64,000 nucleotides of DNA, taken from assembly GCF_000371965.1 (NCBI RefSeq), contig NZ_AQUO01000001.1:986001-1050000 (forward strand), in the 5' to 3' direction. This document shows, piece after piece, positions 40,088-48,564 of this stretch (position 1 is the stretch's first letter; every line of letters starts with the position of its first letter). Under the pieces are notes generated by a model, which worked only from the letters and a program-made list of their open reading frames with translations, ran no database searches and had not been told where the DNA came from. Position numbers and translations under genes: made by a program. The stretch comes from Paracoccus sp. N5. GTDB taxonomy: Bacteria > Pseudomonadota > Alphaproteobacteria > Rhodobacterales > Rhodobacteraceae.

Positions 40088-42475
40088 CTAGCCGCGCAGC
40101 GTGCCGCCGGTGGCCTTGCCCACCTTCTCGACGATCTTCGCGCTGACCGCCTCGATCTCGGCATCGGTCAGGGTCTTGTCCCTCGGCTGCAACCGGGCGG
40201 TGATGGCGATGGACTTCTTGCCGCCCTCCAGCCCGGTGAACTGGTCGAAGACCGTGACCCGCTCGATCAGCGCCTTGTCCGCGCCGGCCGCCGCGTTCAC
40301 CAGCGCCAGCGCCTCGACCTGCGCATCCACGACAAAGGCGAAGTCGCGCTCGACCGCCTGCAGGTCCGACAGCACCAGCGCCGGGCGCGAGGGCGTGCGG
40401 ACCTTGGGCAGCGGCACCGCGGCGATGCGCACGGTAAAGCCGACCGCCGTGCCCTTGATGCCGAAATGCTTCAGCACGCGCGGGTGGATCTCGCCGAAGG
40501 TCGCCAGCGTGTTCGGGCCCAGCGCGATATTGCCGGCGCGACCGGGATGCCACCAGCCGTCCAGCTTGCGGTTGACCTGCGCCTTGGCCGGCGCGCCCAC
40601 GGTGGCCAGCACCGCCTCGGCATCGGCCTTGGCGTCATAGATGTCCACCTTGCGGCGCGAGGCATAGGGGTCGCGCGGCGCCGTCGCACCGACCAGGATG
40701 CCGGACAGATGCAGGTCCTGCTCGCCCGGCTCGCCGCCGCTGAAGACCGGGCCGCATTCGAACAGCGCCAGGTCCATGAAGCCGCGCGCCTGGTTGCGCG
40801 CCGCCGCCGCCAGCAGGCCGGGCAGCAGGTCGGGGCGCATATGCGTCATCTCGCTGCTGATCGGGTTCTCGATCCGCACCGCGTCCGAGCCGCCGCCGAA
40901 CAGCGCCGCCGCCGGCTGGTCGATGAAGCTGTAGGTGACGCATTCGTTATAGCCCAGGCTCGCCGCCATGCGCCGCGCCGCCGATTCCCGGCGTTGCAGC
41001 GGCGTCAGCACCGGCTGCGGCACGCCGGCCTGCGGGCGCGGCAGCGGCTGGCCTTGCAGCTTGGTCAGGCTGGCGATGCGGGCGACCTCCTCGACCAGGT
41101 CGGCGCTGCCCTGCACGTCTGGGCGCCAGGACGGCACGAAGGCCTGGTCGCCCTCCAGCCGGAAGCCCAGCGCCTGCAAGGTCGCGCGCTGTTCCGCCTC
41201 GGGGATCTCCATGCCGACCAGGCTGATGACCCGGGCCGGGTCCAGCCCGTAGCTGCGCGTCGTGTCGGGCACGGCTCCGGCGGTGACGACCTCCGAGGCC
41301 TCGCCGCCGCACAGCTCGAGGATCATCCGCGTCGCCCGCTCCAGCCCCTGTTGCGTGAAGGCCGGATCGGCGCCGCGCTCGAAGCGATAGCGGGCGTCCG
41401 AGTTGATCTTCAGCGCCCGGCCGGCGGTGGCGATGGCGATCGGGTCCCAATAGGCGCTTTCCAGGAAGACCTCGGTGGTTGCCTCGGAACAGCCCGAAAG
41501 CTCGCCGCCCATGATGCCGGCGATGCTTTCCGGGCCCTGTTCGTCGGCGATCACCATGGTGCCGGGGGCGAAGGCATAGGTCTTGCCGTCCAGCGCCAGC
41601 AGTTCCTCGCCCTCGGCCGAGGGGCGCACCACCAGGTCGCCCTTGACCTTGGCGGCGTCAAAGACATGCAGCGGCCGGTTCAGGTCGAAGGTGAAGAAAT
41701 TCGTGATGTCGACCAGCGTGTTGATCGGGCGCAGGCCGATGGCGGTCAGGCGCTTTTGCAGCCAGTCCGGCGAGGGGCCGTTCTGGACGCCCCGGATCAG
41801 CCTTCCGCTGAAGAACGGCGCCTTTTCGGCCACCTGCGGATCGATCACCACCTTGATCGGGCTGGGAAAGCTGCCCGGCACGGTGACATCGGCCAGGGGC
41901 TTCAGCCGGCCCAGGCCGCGCGCGGCCAGGTCGCGGGCGACGCCGCGCACGCCCAGCGCATCGGGGCGGTTCGGGGTGATCTTGATCTCGATGACCGGAT
42001 CGACCGCCTCGGGGCGGTTCGCGGCCAGCCAGTCGACGAATCTCTCGCCGACCTCGCCCGAGGCCAGCTCGATGATGCCGTTGTGTTCGTCGGAAAGCTC
42101 CAGCTCGCGCTCGGAGGCCATCATGCCATGGCTCTCGACGCCGCGGATCTTGCCGACGCCCAGCGTGGTGTCGAGCCCCGGGACATAGTCGCCGGGCTTG
42201 GCCAGCACCACGGTGATGCCGGCGCGGGCATTCGGGGCACCGCAGACGATCTGCTTCTCGCCCTCGTCGGTCAGAACCTTGCAGACCCGCAGCCGGTCGG
42301 CGTCGGGGTGCTGCACCGCCTCCAGGACGCGCGCAATGGTAAAGGGCGCCAGCCTGGCGGCGGGGTCCGTCACGCCCTCGACCTCGAGCCCCAGGTCGGT
42401 CAGCGCCTCGGTGATCGCGTCCAGCGAGGCGGTGGTGTCGAGATGCTCCTTGAGCCAGGAGAGGGTGAATTTCAT
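40088..42475 (-). CDS. pheT: Phenylalanine--tRNA ligase beta subunit
   Basis: A 795-residue protein, normal for bacterial PheT. It begins MKFTLSWLKEHLDTTASLDA, carries the EMAP/OB tRNA-binding fold (about 40-150; VCGAPNARAGITVVLAKPGD), the B3/B4 editing domain, the B5 domain and the C-terminal FDX-ACB domain (SDLQAVERDFAFVVDAQVEA onward). With PheS it forms the alpha2beta2 ligase. The ATG at 42475 is the family start; a frame extension to 42664 is not coding-like. Unlike the usual pheST operon, pheS is 1.9 kb upstream with unrelated genes between. Confidence 0.97.
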   Translation of the reverse strand: MKFTLSWLKEHLDTTASLDAITEALTDLGLEVEGVTDPAARLAPFTIARVLEAVQHPDADRLRVCKVLTDEGEKQIVCGAPNARAGITVVLAKPGDYVPGLDTTLGVGKIRGVESHGMMASERELELSDEHNGIIELASGEVGERFVDWLAANRPEAVDPVIEIKITPNRPDALGVRGVARDLAARGLGRLKPLADVTVPGSFPSPIKVVIDPQVAEKAPFFSGRLIRGVQNGPSPDWLQKRLTAIGLRPINTLVDITNFFTFDLNRPLHVFDAAKVKGDLVVRPSAEGEELLALDGKTYAFAPGTMVIADEQGPESIAGIMGGELSGCSEATTEVFLESAYWDPIAIATAGRALKINSDARYRFERGADPAFTQQGLERATRMILELCGGEASEVVTAGAVPDTTRSYGLDPARVISLVGMEIPEAEQRATLQALGFRLEGDQAFVPSWRPDVQGSADLVEEVARIASLTKLQGQPLPRPQAGVPQPVLTPLQRRESAARRMAASLGYNECVTYSFIDQPAAALFGGGSDAVRIENPISSEMTHMRPDLLPGLLAAAARNQARGFMDLALFECGPVFSGGEPGEQDLHLSGILVGATAPRDPYASRRKVDIYDAKADAEAVLATVGAPAKAQVNRKLDGWWHPGRAGNIALGPNTLATFGEIHPRVLKHFGIKGTAVGFTVRIAAVPLPKVRTPSRPALVLSDLQAVERDFAFVVDAQVEALALVNAAAGADKALIERVTVFDQFTGLEGGKKSIAITARLQPRDKTLTDAEIEAVSAKIVEKVGKATGGTLRG

Positions 42476-42672
42476 CGGCGAGCGCTCCGTCGGGTTTGGC
42501 CGTCCCTTAGCGCATGGCGCGGCGGATTGGTAGGGGCGCGCGGGAGGCCGCGCTGGCCGACGGCCGGTGCACGGCCTGTGTACGCGCGGTGTACGCCCCG
42601 TGCGCCCCCGCATCTTGCAGGAAACCCGGCCCGCCCTATATGTGAAGGGGATTAACATGGGCATGGGGGCCG

Positions 42673-42981
42673 ATGGACACGCAACGGGAAATGCTGATCG
42701 AGCAACGGGTCGCGAATGACGCCAAGTCGCCGCTGGTTGCCTATCTGCTGGCGATTTTTCTATGGGGCTTCGGCGCGCACCGGATGTATCTGGGGCGCTG
42801 GTTCAGCGGGCTTTTCATGCTGGTCTTGTGGGGTTTGGGCTGGCTGACGGCGCCGATCCTGATCGGCTGGCCGCTGGTCGGGCTGGTCTGCCTCTGGGCG
42901 CTGATCGACCTGTTCCTGATCCCCGGCATGATCCAGCAGGACAAGGACGCGATGCGCCGCAGCCTGGGCTCGCGCTGGTAG
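42673..42981 (+). CDS. TM2 domain protein
   Basis: A 102-residue membrane protein with a TM2 domain: a helix VAYLLAIFLWGFGAHRMYLG, the short GxH-R-x-YLG turn and a second helix (SGLFMLVLWGLGWL), followed by a third (IGWPLVGLVCLWALIDLFLI). Function is unknown for most bacterial TM2 proteins. It lies between pheT and a small membrane protein on the same strand. Confidence 0.88.
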   Translation: MDTQREMLIEQRVANDAKSPLVAYLLAIFLWGFGAHRMYLGRWFSGLFMLVLWGLGWLTAPILIGWPLVGLVCLWALIDLFLIPGMIQQDKDAMRRSLGSRW

Positions 42982-43070
42982 ATCAGCCGCCCAGCGCCAG
43001 CAGCCCGAACGGCAGCCGGCGGATCATCGGGGCGGCGGGGCGCGATCCGGTTCCGGTCGTGGAGGGATGG

Positions 43071-43430
43071 ATGGAGACGGCTCTGGTGGTGGTCCTGGTG
43101 CCGCTGATCTGCGGCGGGGCGCTGTGGCTGTGGTATCTGGCGCGGGATTCCCGGCAGGGACGGCTGCTGATCGTGGCGCTGTGGGGCGTGCTGCTGGCAA
43201 TGAGCGTGATCGCGGGCGAGCCTTGGGTATTGGTGATGGGCGCGGCCACGGTGATGATGGGGGGTCTGGGTCTACGGGATGTGGCGGTATTGGTGAGCGC
43301 GCATAGTCAGCCCGGAACCACGATCCCGGCACGCCGCAGATCGGGCCCGTCAAGGATCGACTTTTTCGATGTCCCGGGCGCGGGGCCGGCCCTGCATGGC
43401 CGCCTCGATGCCTTGCGCAAGCAGCAATGA
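43071..43430 (+). CDS. Small membrane protein of unknown function
   Basis: A possible 119-residue protein with two to three hydrophobic segments in the first 80 residues (LVVVLVPLICGGALWLWYLA, LIVALWGVLLAMSVIAG, VLVMGAATVMMGGLGL) and a hydrophilic tail. GGAGGG stands four bases before the ATG. Support is the membrane-like composition and the site; no family recognised. It converges with the acyltransferase remnant and overlaps its end by about 80 bases, which lowers confidence. Confidence 0.5.
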   Translation: METALVVVLVPLICGGALWLWYLARDSRQGRLLIVALWGVLLAMSVIAGEPWVLVMGAATVMMGGLGLRDVAVLVSAHSQPGTTIPARRRSGPSRIDFFDVPGAGPALHGRLDALRKQQ

Positions 43431-44199
43431 CCCGAGGATGGCAAAAATTCCCAGCGCGAATCCTGATACCCCCGCTGTCCGTCCCGCCACGAGAACCAGG
43501 GGATGGGCCAGGTAGACCCACATCGAAAGCCCGGCGCACCAGCCTGAGAGCCGCGTCGGTGCGACTCTGACAGCCAGAACCACGAGCGCGACACCGGTTC
43601 CGGCAAGAATCGTGAGGTTGTCCGCCGAGTGCCGCCCGAGGGTCAGCATGAGCCAGCAGAGGATGAGGGTTTCCGCCGCAATGCGCCAACCGCTTGTGAA
43701 GCAGGAAATACCGACAAGCACGGGATCAGGCCGAAACTCCATTGTGCGAACGGGATGACTTCAGGGGTGCCGAACAGGCAGAATGCGGCTCCCGACAGCG
43801 CCGCGATCGGAGCCACGATCCGGCGCGGCCAGCATCGGCGTGAGCATCGCGGCCAGGAAGGCGAAGGGAGAAACCAAAGATGCAGCGAACTGCTTGTCAG
43901 AAGCATGTGCCATTCCCATCGGCCAAGCGGCTGGTGATGGCGCAAGGAAAGGGCCATCCCGAGCACGTCGTAGATCACCGACCCACGCAGGAACGGCAAT
44001 AGGAGACGCTGCGCCGAACCCGCAAGCCGGCGCGGGACGGCATGGCGAGCAGGACCAGAAAAAAGGCAGCGCCGCATAGGCCAAGCGCGCCCGATGCCTG
44101 GCTATGGAACCAGACTTGCCCATCGCGGCGATGAGGCGGCCGTAGTCCACCCGCCCGTTGCGCTGGGGGAGCGTCTGCGTCCGAGGGCGCTGGGCTCAT
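43350..44199 (-). pseudogene. Acyltransferase 3-family membrane protein, shattered by frameshifts
   Basis: Three reading frames of the minus strand together recreate one acyltransferase-like protein of about 280 residues, but none does so alone. In order: an N-terminus MSPAPSDADAPPAQRAGG, DYGRLIAAMG, VWFHSQASGA, ARLAYAALPFF, FLVLLAMPSRAG, SAQRLLLPFLRGSVIYD, LRHHQPLG, LHLWFLP, FAFLAAMLTPMLAA, FCLFGTPEVIPFAQWSFGLI, then an open stretch of 130 residues (43742-43350) with WCAGLSMWVYLAHPLVLV. At least six frame changes are needed. Since neighbouring genes are intact, this is a decayed gene for surface polysaccharide acylation rather than a general sequencing fault. Confidence 0.85.
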
Positions 44200-44386
44200 G
44201 TCCTGTCCGTGCAGACAATATCGGCGCGGTGATACACAACAACACAGCCGCTGCCGGCAAGTTTAAGCCGATCCACGCTTTCGGATGCAACATGAAAGAT
44301 CGGCGGGACAATTGCTCGGTCAGCCTCCAGCCGTGCCGCCGCCGGGAGGAGCCGTCAGAGCCGATGCCGAAGACCAGGGCGCTTGG

Positions 44387-45478
44387 TCACCGCGACAGCC
44401 CACCCGCCACGCTCGGCACATCTCCCGCGGCAAAGCCGTAATGCCGCAGCCAGCGCAGGTCGCTTTCGAAGAAGGCCCGCAGATCCGGGATGCCGTATTT
44501 CAGCATCGCGATCCGGTCGATGCCCATGCCGAAGGCGAAGCCCTGCCATTGCTCGGGATCGATGCCGCCCGCCGCCAGCACCTTGGGATGCACCATGCCC
44601 GAGCCGAGGATCTCGAGCCACGAATTCCCCTGGCCCAGCGTCAGCTTGCCGCCCTCCCAGGAGCAGCGGATATCGACCTCGGCCGACGGCTCGGTGAAGG
44701 GGAAATGCGAGGCGCGGAAGCGCAACTCGACCTCGTCGAGCTCGAAGAAGGCGCGGCAGAATTCCTCGAGCGTCCATTTCAGGTTCGCCATCGAGATGTC
44801 GCGGCCCAGGGCCAGGCCCTCGACCTGGTGGAACATCGGCGCATGGGTCTGGTCCATGTCCATGCGATAGACCCGGCCGGGGGCAATGACGCGGATCGGC
44901 GCGCCGGTTTCCTGCATGGCGCGGATCTGCACCGGCGAGGTATGGGTGCGCAGGACATGCGGCGGGCGCGGGTCGCCCGTCTCCCGGGCCATGAAGAAGG
45001 TGTCGTGCTCCTGCCGGGCGGGGTGCTCGGGCGGGATGTTCAGCGCGTCGAAGTTGAACCAGTCGGATTCGATCTGCGGCCCCTCGGCGACGCGGAAGCC
45101 CATGTCGGCAAAGATCGCGGTGACCTCCTCGGACACCTGGCTGACCGGGTGGATGGTGCCCTGCGGCCGCGGCCGGCCGGGCAGGGTCACGTCCAGCCAT
45201 TCCTCGCGCAGCCGGGCGTCCAGGGCGGCATCCTCGAGGCCCTGGCGGCGGGCGCGCAGGGCGGCATCGACCTCGTCCTTCAGCCGGTTCAGCGCGGCGC
45301 CGGTGGTCTGGCGCTCTTCCGGCGTCATGCGGCCCAGTTCCTTCATCATGCCGCTGATCTCGCCCTTCTTGCCAAGGGCGGCCAGGCGCACCTGTTCCAG
45401 CGCATCACCGTCACCGGCGGCCGAGATGCGGTCGAGATAGGTCTGGCGAAGGGCGTTCAGGTCGGACTGGTCGGACAT
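44387..45478 (-). CDS. pheS: Phenylalanine--tRNA ligase alpha subunit
   Basis: A 363-residue class II synthetase subunit. The N-terminal coiled coil spans about 1-90; the catalytic core has HPARQEHDTFF, RTHTSPVQIRAM (motif 2 region), GRVYRMDMDQTHAPMFHQVE and the motif 3 GMGIDRIAMLKYGIPDLR. It starts at ATG 45478 (MSDQSDLNALRQTYLDRISA). Upstream of it is rich in unrelated genes; downstream lie the acyltransferase remnant and, 1.9 kb away, pheT. Confidence 0.97.
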   Translation of the reverse strand: MSDQSDLNALRQTYLDRISAAGDGDALEQVRLAALGKKGEISGMMKELGRMTPEERQTTGAALNRLKDEVDAALRARRQGLEDAALDARLREEWLDVTLPGRPRPQGTIHPVSQVSEEVTAIFADMGFRVAEGPQIESDWFNFDALNIPPEHPARQEHDTFFMARETGDPRPPHVLRTHTSPVQIRAMQETGAPIRVIAPGRVYRMDMDQTHAPMFHQVEGLALGRDISMANLKWTLEEFCRAFFELDEVELRFRASHFPFTEPSAEVDIRCSWEGGKLTLGQGNSWLEILGSGMVHPKVLAAGGIDPEQWQGFAFGMGIDRIAMLKYGIPDLRAFFESDLRWLRHYGFAAGDVPSVAGGLSR

Positions 45479-45550
45479 GGGGCAGGCTTTCCTTGCGGTT
45501 TGCCCGCCGATTAGCACGCAGGGCGGGCCGGGAAAAGCCTCGCGACGGCT

Positions 45551-45895
45551 CTAGCGGGTCAGGGTTTCCAGCGCCAGCTCGGCCGGGCGGCACAGGCGCA
45601 CGCCGCCGGGGCCACAGACGATGGGCCGCTCGACCAGAAGCGGGTTCTCGACCATGGCGGCAAGGATTGCCTCGTCCCCGGCCTCGGGCAAGCCGCGCTC
45701 GGCGGCATCGGTGCCCTTGACGCGCAGGGCCTCGCGGGGCGTGACGTCGGCGGCGGCGAACAGGCCCAGCAGCTGGGCGCGGGTCCAGCCCTCGCGGGCA
45801 TAGTCGACGATCTCGGGCTCGTGCCCGGCGTCGCGGAGCATCTGCAGCACCTTGCGCGAGGTCGAGCAGGTCGGCTTGTGATAGATGGTAATCAT
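45551..45895 (-). CDS. ArsC-family protein (glutaredoxin-type arsenate reductase)
   Basis: A 114-residue protein of the ArsC/Spx fold. The active site is C10 in YHKPTCSTSRKVL, with the conserved Arg positions in ALRVKGTDA, LLVERPIV and CRPAEL that bind the oxyanion. So it is probably a glutathione/glutaredoxin-dependent arsenate reductase, though no other ars gene is near. It lies 32 bases after the P450 gene on the same strand. Confidence 0.85.
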   Translation of the reverse strand: MITIYHKPTCSTSRKVLQMLRDAGHEPEIVDYAREGWTRAQLLGLFAAADVTPREALRVKGTDAAERGLPEAGDEAILAAMVENPLLVERPIVCGPGGVRLCRPAELALETLTR

Positions 45896-45927
45896 GGCGG
45901 CGATCCTGCCCCGGCGCGGGCCGGCTT

Positions 45928-47280
45928 TCAAGCCCGGCGCGAGACCTGCAGCCAGACGCCGCCATGCGGGCGCAGGGTCAGGATCATGCGCGGCTCGGGC
46001 CGGCGCCCGGTCAGCGCAAAGCGCAGCCGCGAGACCAGCGTGGCCAGGATGATCACCGCCTCCTGCAGGGCGAAGCTGGCGCCGATGCAGATGCGGGGGC
46101 CGGCGCCGAAGGGCAGGAAGGCGAAGCGGTCGCGGCTGACGCCCGGCGCAAAACGGTCGGGGTCGAAGGCGTCGGGGTCGTCCCACAGTAGGCGGTGGCG
46201 GTGCAGCGCATAGATCGGCAGCATGATGGTGTCGCCGGGCCGCACCTCGCGCCCGCCCAGGGTATCGCGGCTGCGGGCGGTGCGCGACAGGAAGGCGGCG
46301 GGCGGATAGAGCCGCAGCGCCTCCTCGACCACCTGGCGCAGATAGGGCAGGCGCGGCAGGTCGGCGGCGGTCGCGACGCGACCGCCCAGGGCCGCGTCCG
46401 CCTCGATGGCGGCGCGGGCCTGGACCCCGGGATCGAAGGCCAGCAGGTAAAGCGACCAGGCCAGGGTCAGCGCCGTCGTCTCATGCCCGGCGACGATGAA
46501 GGTCAGCAGGTTGTCGCGCAGCTCGGCGGCCGTCATGCGCCGTCCGGTCTCGGGATCGGCACCGGCGCGGAGCAGGTCCAGCAGATCCGGCACCCGGCGC
46601 GGCCCGGCGGCGGCCCGGGCACGGATCGCGCCGTCCGCGACCCGCTTCATCCGCCGCAGGTCGGCACCGGCGAACAGCCGGCCCGGCCGCGGGATCCAGC
46701 CCGGCAGGCCCAGGACATCCAGGACCGAGATCCGCGCCGCCCCGGCGATATAGGCGTCGATGGCATGATGCACGGCAGCGCGGTCAAAGCCCTCGTCGCC
46801 GGAAAAGGTCACGTCCGAGATCACCTCGAAGGTCGCGGCCACCATCTCGGCAAAGACATCGACCGGCCCCTCGGCCGAGGCCAGCCGCGCCGCGCTCGCC
46901 TCGGCGGCGGCGCTCATCACCGGACCCAGCGCCTCGACATGACGCTGGGCAAAGGCCGGGGCGGCGGCCAGGCGCTGCCAGCGCCAATGCGCCCCCTCGG
47001 CCACGAACATCGAACAGCCCACCGCCGGCCCCAGGATCAGCCGCGTCACCAGCGACTTGGGATAATCCTCGACGCGATCCTTCAGCACCACGCGCAGCGC
47101 CTCGGGATCCATGACCATGTGCCAGCGCTTGCCGGTCTTGCCCGAGACCATGGGCTGGCGCACGGCGATCTCGGGGATCAGCTCCAGCACATTGCGCCGC
47201 GCCACCATGGCCGAGGCCAGCACACCGAGCGGCTTGCGGTGCAGGGGCACGCGGACGGGAAACTCATGCGGCAAGGACAT
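45928..47280 (-). CDS. Cytochrome P450
   Basis: A 450-residue soluble P450. The heme loop FLPFGAGPRICIGASFALQE contains ligand C398; the I-helix reads FIVAGHETTALTLAW; the ExxR pair is EEALRLYPP and the PERF-type region DPDRFAPG. This pattern is close to fatty-acid or terpene-type hydroxylases, but substrate cannot be told. No ferredoxin or reductase gene is adjacent, so electrons come from elsewhere. The ATG at 47280 is chosen; the frame extends upstream through an intergenic repeat. Confidence 0.93.
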   Translation of the reverse strand: MSLPHEFPVRVPLHRKPLGVLASAMVARRNVLELIPEIAVRQPMVSGKTGKRWHMVMDPEALRVVLKDRVEDYPKSLVTRLILGPAVGCSMFVAEGAHWRWQRLAAAPAFAQRHVEALGPVMSAAAEASAARLASAEGPVDVFAEMVAATFEVISDVTFSGDEGFDRAAVHHAIDAYIAGAARISVLDVLGLPGWIPRPGRLFAGADLRRMKRVADGAIRARAAAGPRRVPDLLDLLRAGADPETGRRMTAAELRDNLLTFIVAGHETTALTLAWSLYLLAFDPGVQARAAIEADAALGGRVATAADLPRLPYLRQVVEEALRLYPPAAFLSRTARSRDTLGGREVRPGDTIMLPIYALHRHRLLWDDPDAFDPDRFAPGVSRDRFAFLPFGAGPRICIGASFALQEAVIILATLVSRLRFALTGRRPEPRMILTLRPHGGVWLQVSRRA

Positions 47281-47320
47281 GCCCCGCAACCCCGCCCTGC
47301 CCCGCCGGGTTCCAGGGACA

Positions 47321-47350
47321 GCTTCTCTTTTGTGGAAATATCCCGGGGGA
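47321..47350 (-). repeat. Dispersed intergenic element (GGGATATTTCCACAAAAGAG type)
   Basis: On the minus strand CCCCCGGGATATTTCCACAA is followed by AAGAGAAGC, a copy of the element seen after xthA, the VOC gene and RNase T2. Here it lies between rplT and the P450 gene, both on the minus strand, next to a GC-rich inverted repeat (47352-47370). Confidence 0.6.
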
Positions 47351-47395
47351 ACGCCGGGCCTGCCCGGCGTGGGGGCAGAGCCCCCCGGACGCAAC

Positions 47396-47422
47396 GAAAA
47401 AACCCGCGCCGGGGCGCGGGTT
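47396..47422 (-). terminator. Intrinsic terminator of rplT
   Basis: On the minus strand ACCCGCGCC and GGCGCGGGT pair with a short loop and are followed by a TTTTTT run. It ends the rpmI-rplT transcript. Confidence 0.93.
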
Positions 47423-47448
47423 TCCGTGTCTCTGCCAGGCCCGAAGGA

Positions 47449-47808
47449 TCAGGCGGCGGCTTTCGCCTGCGCGACCACGGCGGCAAAGGCCTCGGGCTCG
47501 TGCACGGCCAGGTCGGCCAGGACCTTGCGGTCCACCTCGATCCCGGCTTTCGCCAGCGCGGCGATGAAGCGCGAATAGGTCATCTCGGCATCGACGGCGC
47601 GCACGGCGGCGTTGATGCGCTGGATCCACAGCGCGCGGAAATTGCGCTTGCGCGTCTTGCGGTCGCGGGTCGCATACTGGTTGGCCTTGTCGACGGCCTG
47701 GGTCGCGGTGCGGAAGTTGCGCGAACGGTTGCCGTAATAGCCTTTCGCCGCGTCCAGAACCTTCTTGTGGCGGGCGTGGGTGATCTTACCCGATTTGACT
47801 CGTGCCAT
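47449..47808 (-). CDS. rplT: 50S ribosomal protein L20
   Basis: A 119-residue basic protein beginning MARVKSGKITHARHKKVLDA, with AKGYYGNRSRNFRTATQAVD and LWIQRINAAVRAVDAEMTYS, the standard L20 sequence. It binds 23S rRNA early in 50S assembly and can autoregulate. It follows rpmI by twelve bases; infC, often upstream, is absent here. Confidence 0.98.
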   Translation of the reverse strand: MARVKSGKITHARHKKVLDAAKGYYGNRSRNFRTATQAVDKANQYATRDRKTRKRNFRALWIQRINAAVRAVDAEMTYSRFIAALAKAGIEVDRKVLADLAVHEPEAFAAVVAQAKAAA

Positions 47809-47820
47809 CTCCGGTTCTCC

Positions 47821-48021
47821 TTAGCGGTTGTAGGGCATGTATTTCTTGACGATCTTCGCGTCCGCGTCGGACAGGATCATGGTCCCGGTCACATCGCGGA
47901 TGAATTTCGTCGAGCGCTTGATCATGCCGTGGCGCTTGCCGGCCGGGCCGGCCTTGACCTTGCCCGAAGCCGTCATCGAGAACCGCTTCTTGGCGGCCGC
48001 TTTGGTCTTCATCTTCGGCAT
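47821..48021 (-). CDS. rpmI: 50S ribosomal protein L35
   Basis: A 66-residue basic protein, MPKMKTKAAAKKRFSMTASG then KVKAGPAGKRHGMIKRSTKF, the standard L35 sequence. It starts at ATG 48021 with AAGGAGAG upstream, and is co-transcribed with rplT. Confidence 0.98.
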   Translation of the reverse strand: MPKMKTKAAAKKRFSMTASGKVKAGPAGKRHGMIKRSTKFIRDVTGTMILSDADAKIVKKYMPYNR

Positions 48022-48129
48022 TTTACTCTCCTTGCGGTCAGAGTGAACGCACGACTCGGCAATGCCATATCGGCCGGCCGCGCGGGTGGAAGCGTGCCCT
48101 ATAAGGGCGCGCCGCGAATTTGACAAGCC

Positions 48130-48528
48130 TTATTGGCTGGCCGGCGCCGCCGGAGCGGTCTCGGCGGCCGGCGCTTCCGCGGGGGCCTCGGCAGCGGGGG
48201 CCGGGGCGGTCTCGACAGGGGCGGTCTCGACAGGGGCAGGCTCGGCGGGGGCGGTCTCGGCCGGCGCGGCAGCCTCGGGCGCGGGCGCGCTCACCGGATC
48301 GGTGCCCAGAGTGATCTGGCCATCCAGCAGGCGCTGCCAGCTTTCCTTCAGCGCCTCGACGCCGAAGGGGCGCGGGTCCAGCCAGGCGCCGGCAAAGACC
48401 AGGACCAGGCCCAGCACCAGCGCGATGGCCGCGCCGCGCGGCGCGCGGGTGCGCGCCACCGAGACGATGGCCAGCAGCACCGACAGCACGCACAGCGCCA
48501 CGCCGGCCAGCAACAGGATGTCGATCAT
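48130..48528 (-). CDS. Small membrane protein with alanine/proline/glutamate-rich tail
   Basis: A 132-residue protein with two predicted membrane helices (LLLAGVALCVLSVLLAIVSV and AIALVLGLVLVFAGAWLD) and, after about residue 80, a low-complexity tail of Ala, Pro and Glu with repeats of PVETAP. The tail is probably disordered and faces one side of the membrane. No family is recognised. It lies between pyk and rpmI on the same strand. Confidence 0.75.
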   Translation of the reverse strand: MIDILLLAGVALCVLSVLLAIVSVARTRAPRGAAIALVLGLVLVFAGAWLDPRPFGVEALKESWQRLLDGQITLGTDPVSAPAPEAAAPAETAPAEPAPVETAPVETAPAPAAEAPAEAPAAETAPAAPASQ

Positions 48529-48564
48529 CGGATCACCTTTCCGTAACAGCTCGTTACGCGGGGC

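Noticed and set aside
39848..42655. A 935-codon plus-strand frame over pheT
   Set aside because: Antisense to the well-supported pheT gene and without any recognisable domain.
44102..44311. A 69-codon minus-strand frame (MSRRSFMLHPKAW...) upstream of the acyltransferase remnant
   Set aside because: It overlaps the reconstructed start of the remnant and has no good ribosome site; it may be part of the decayed region.
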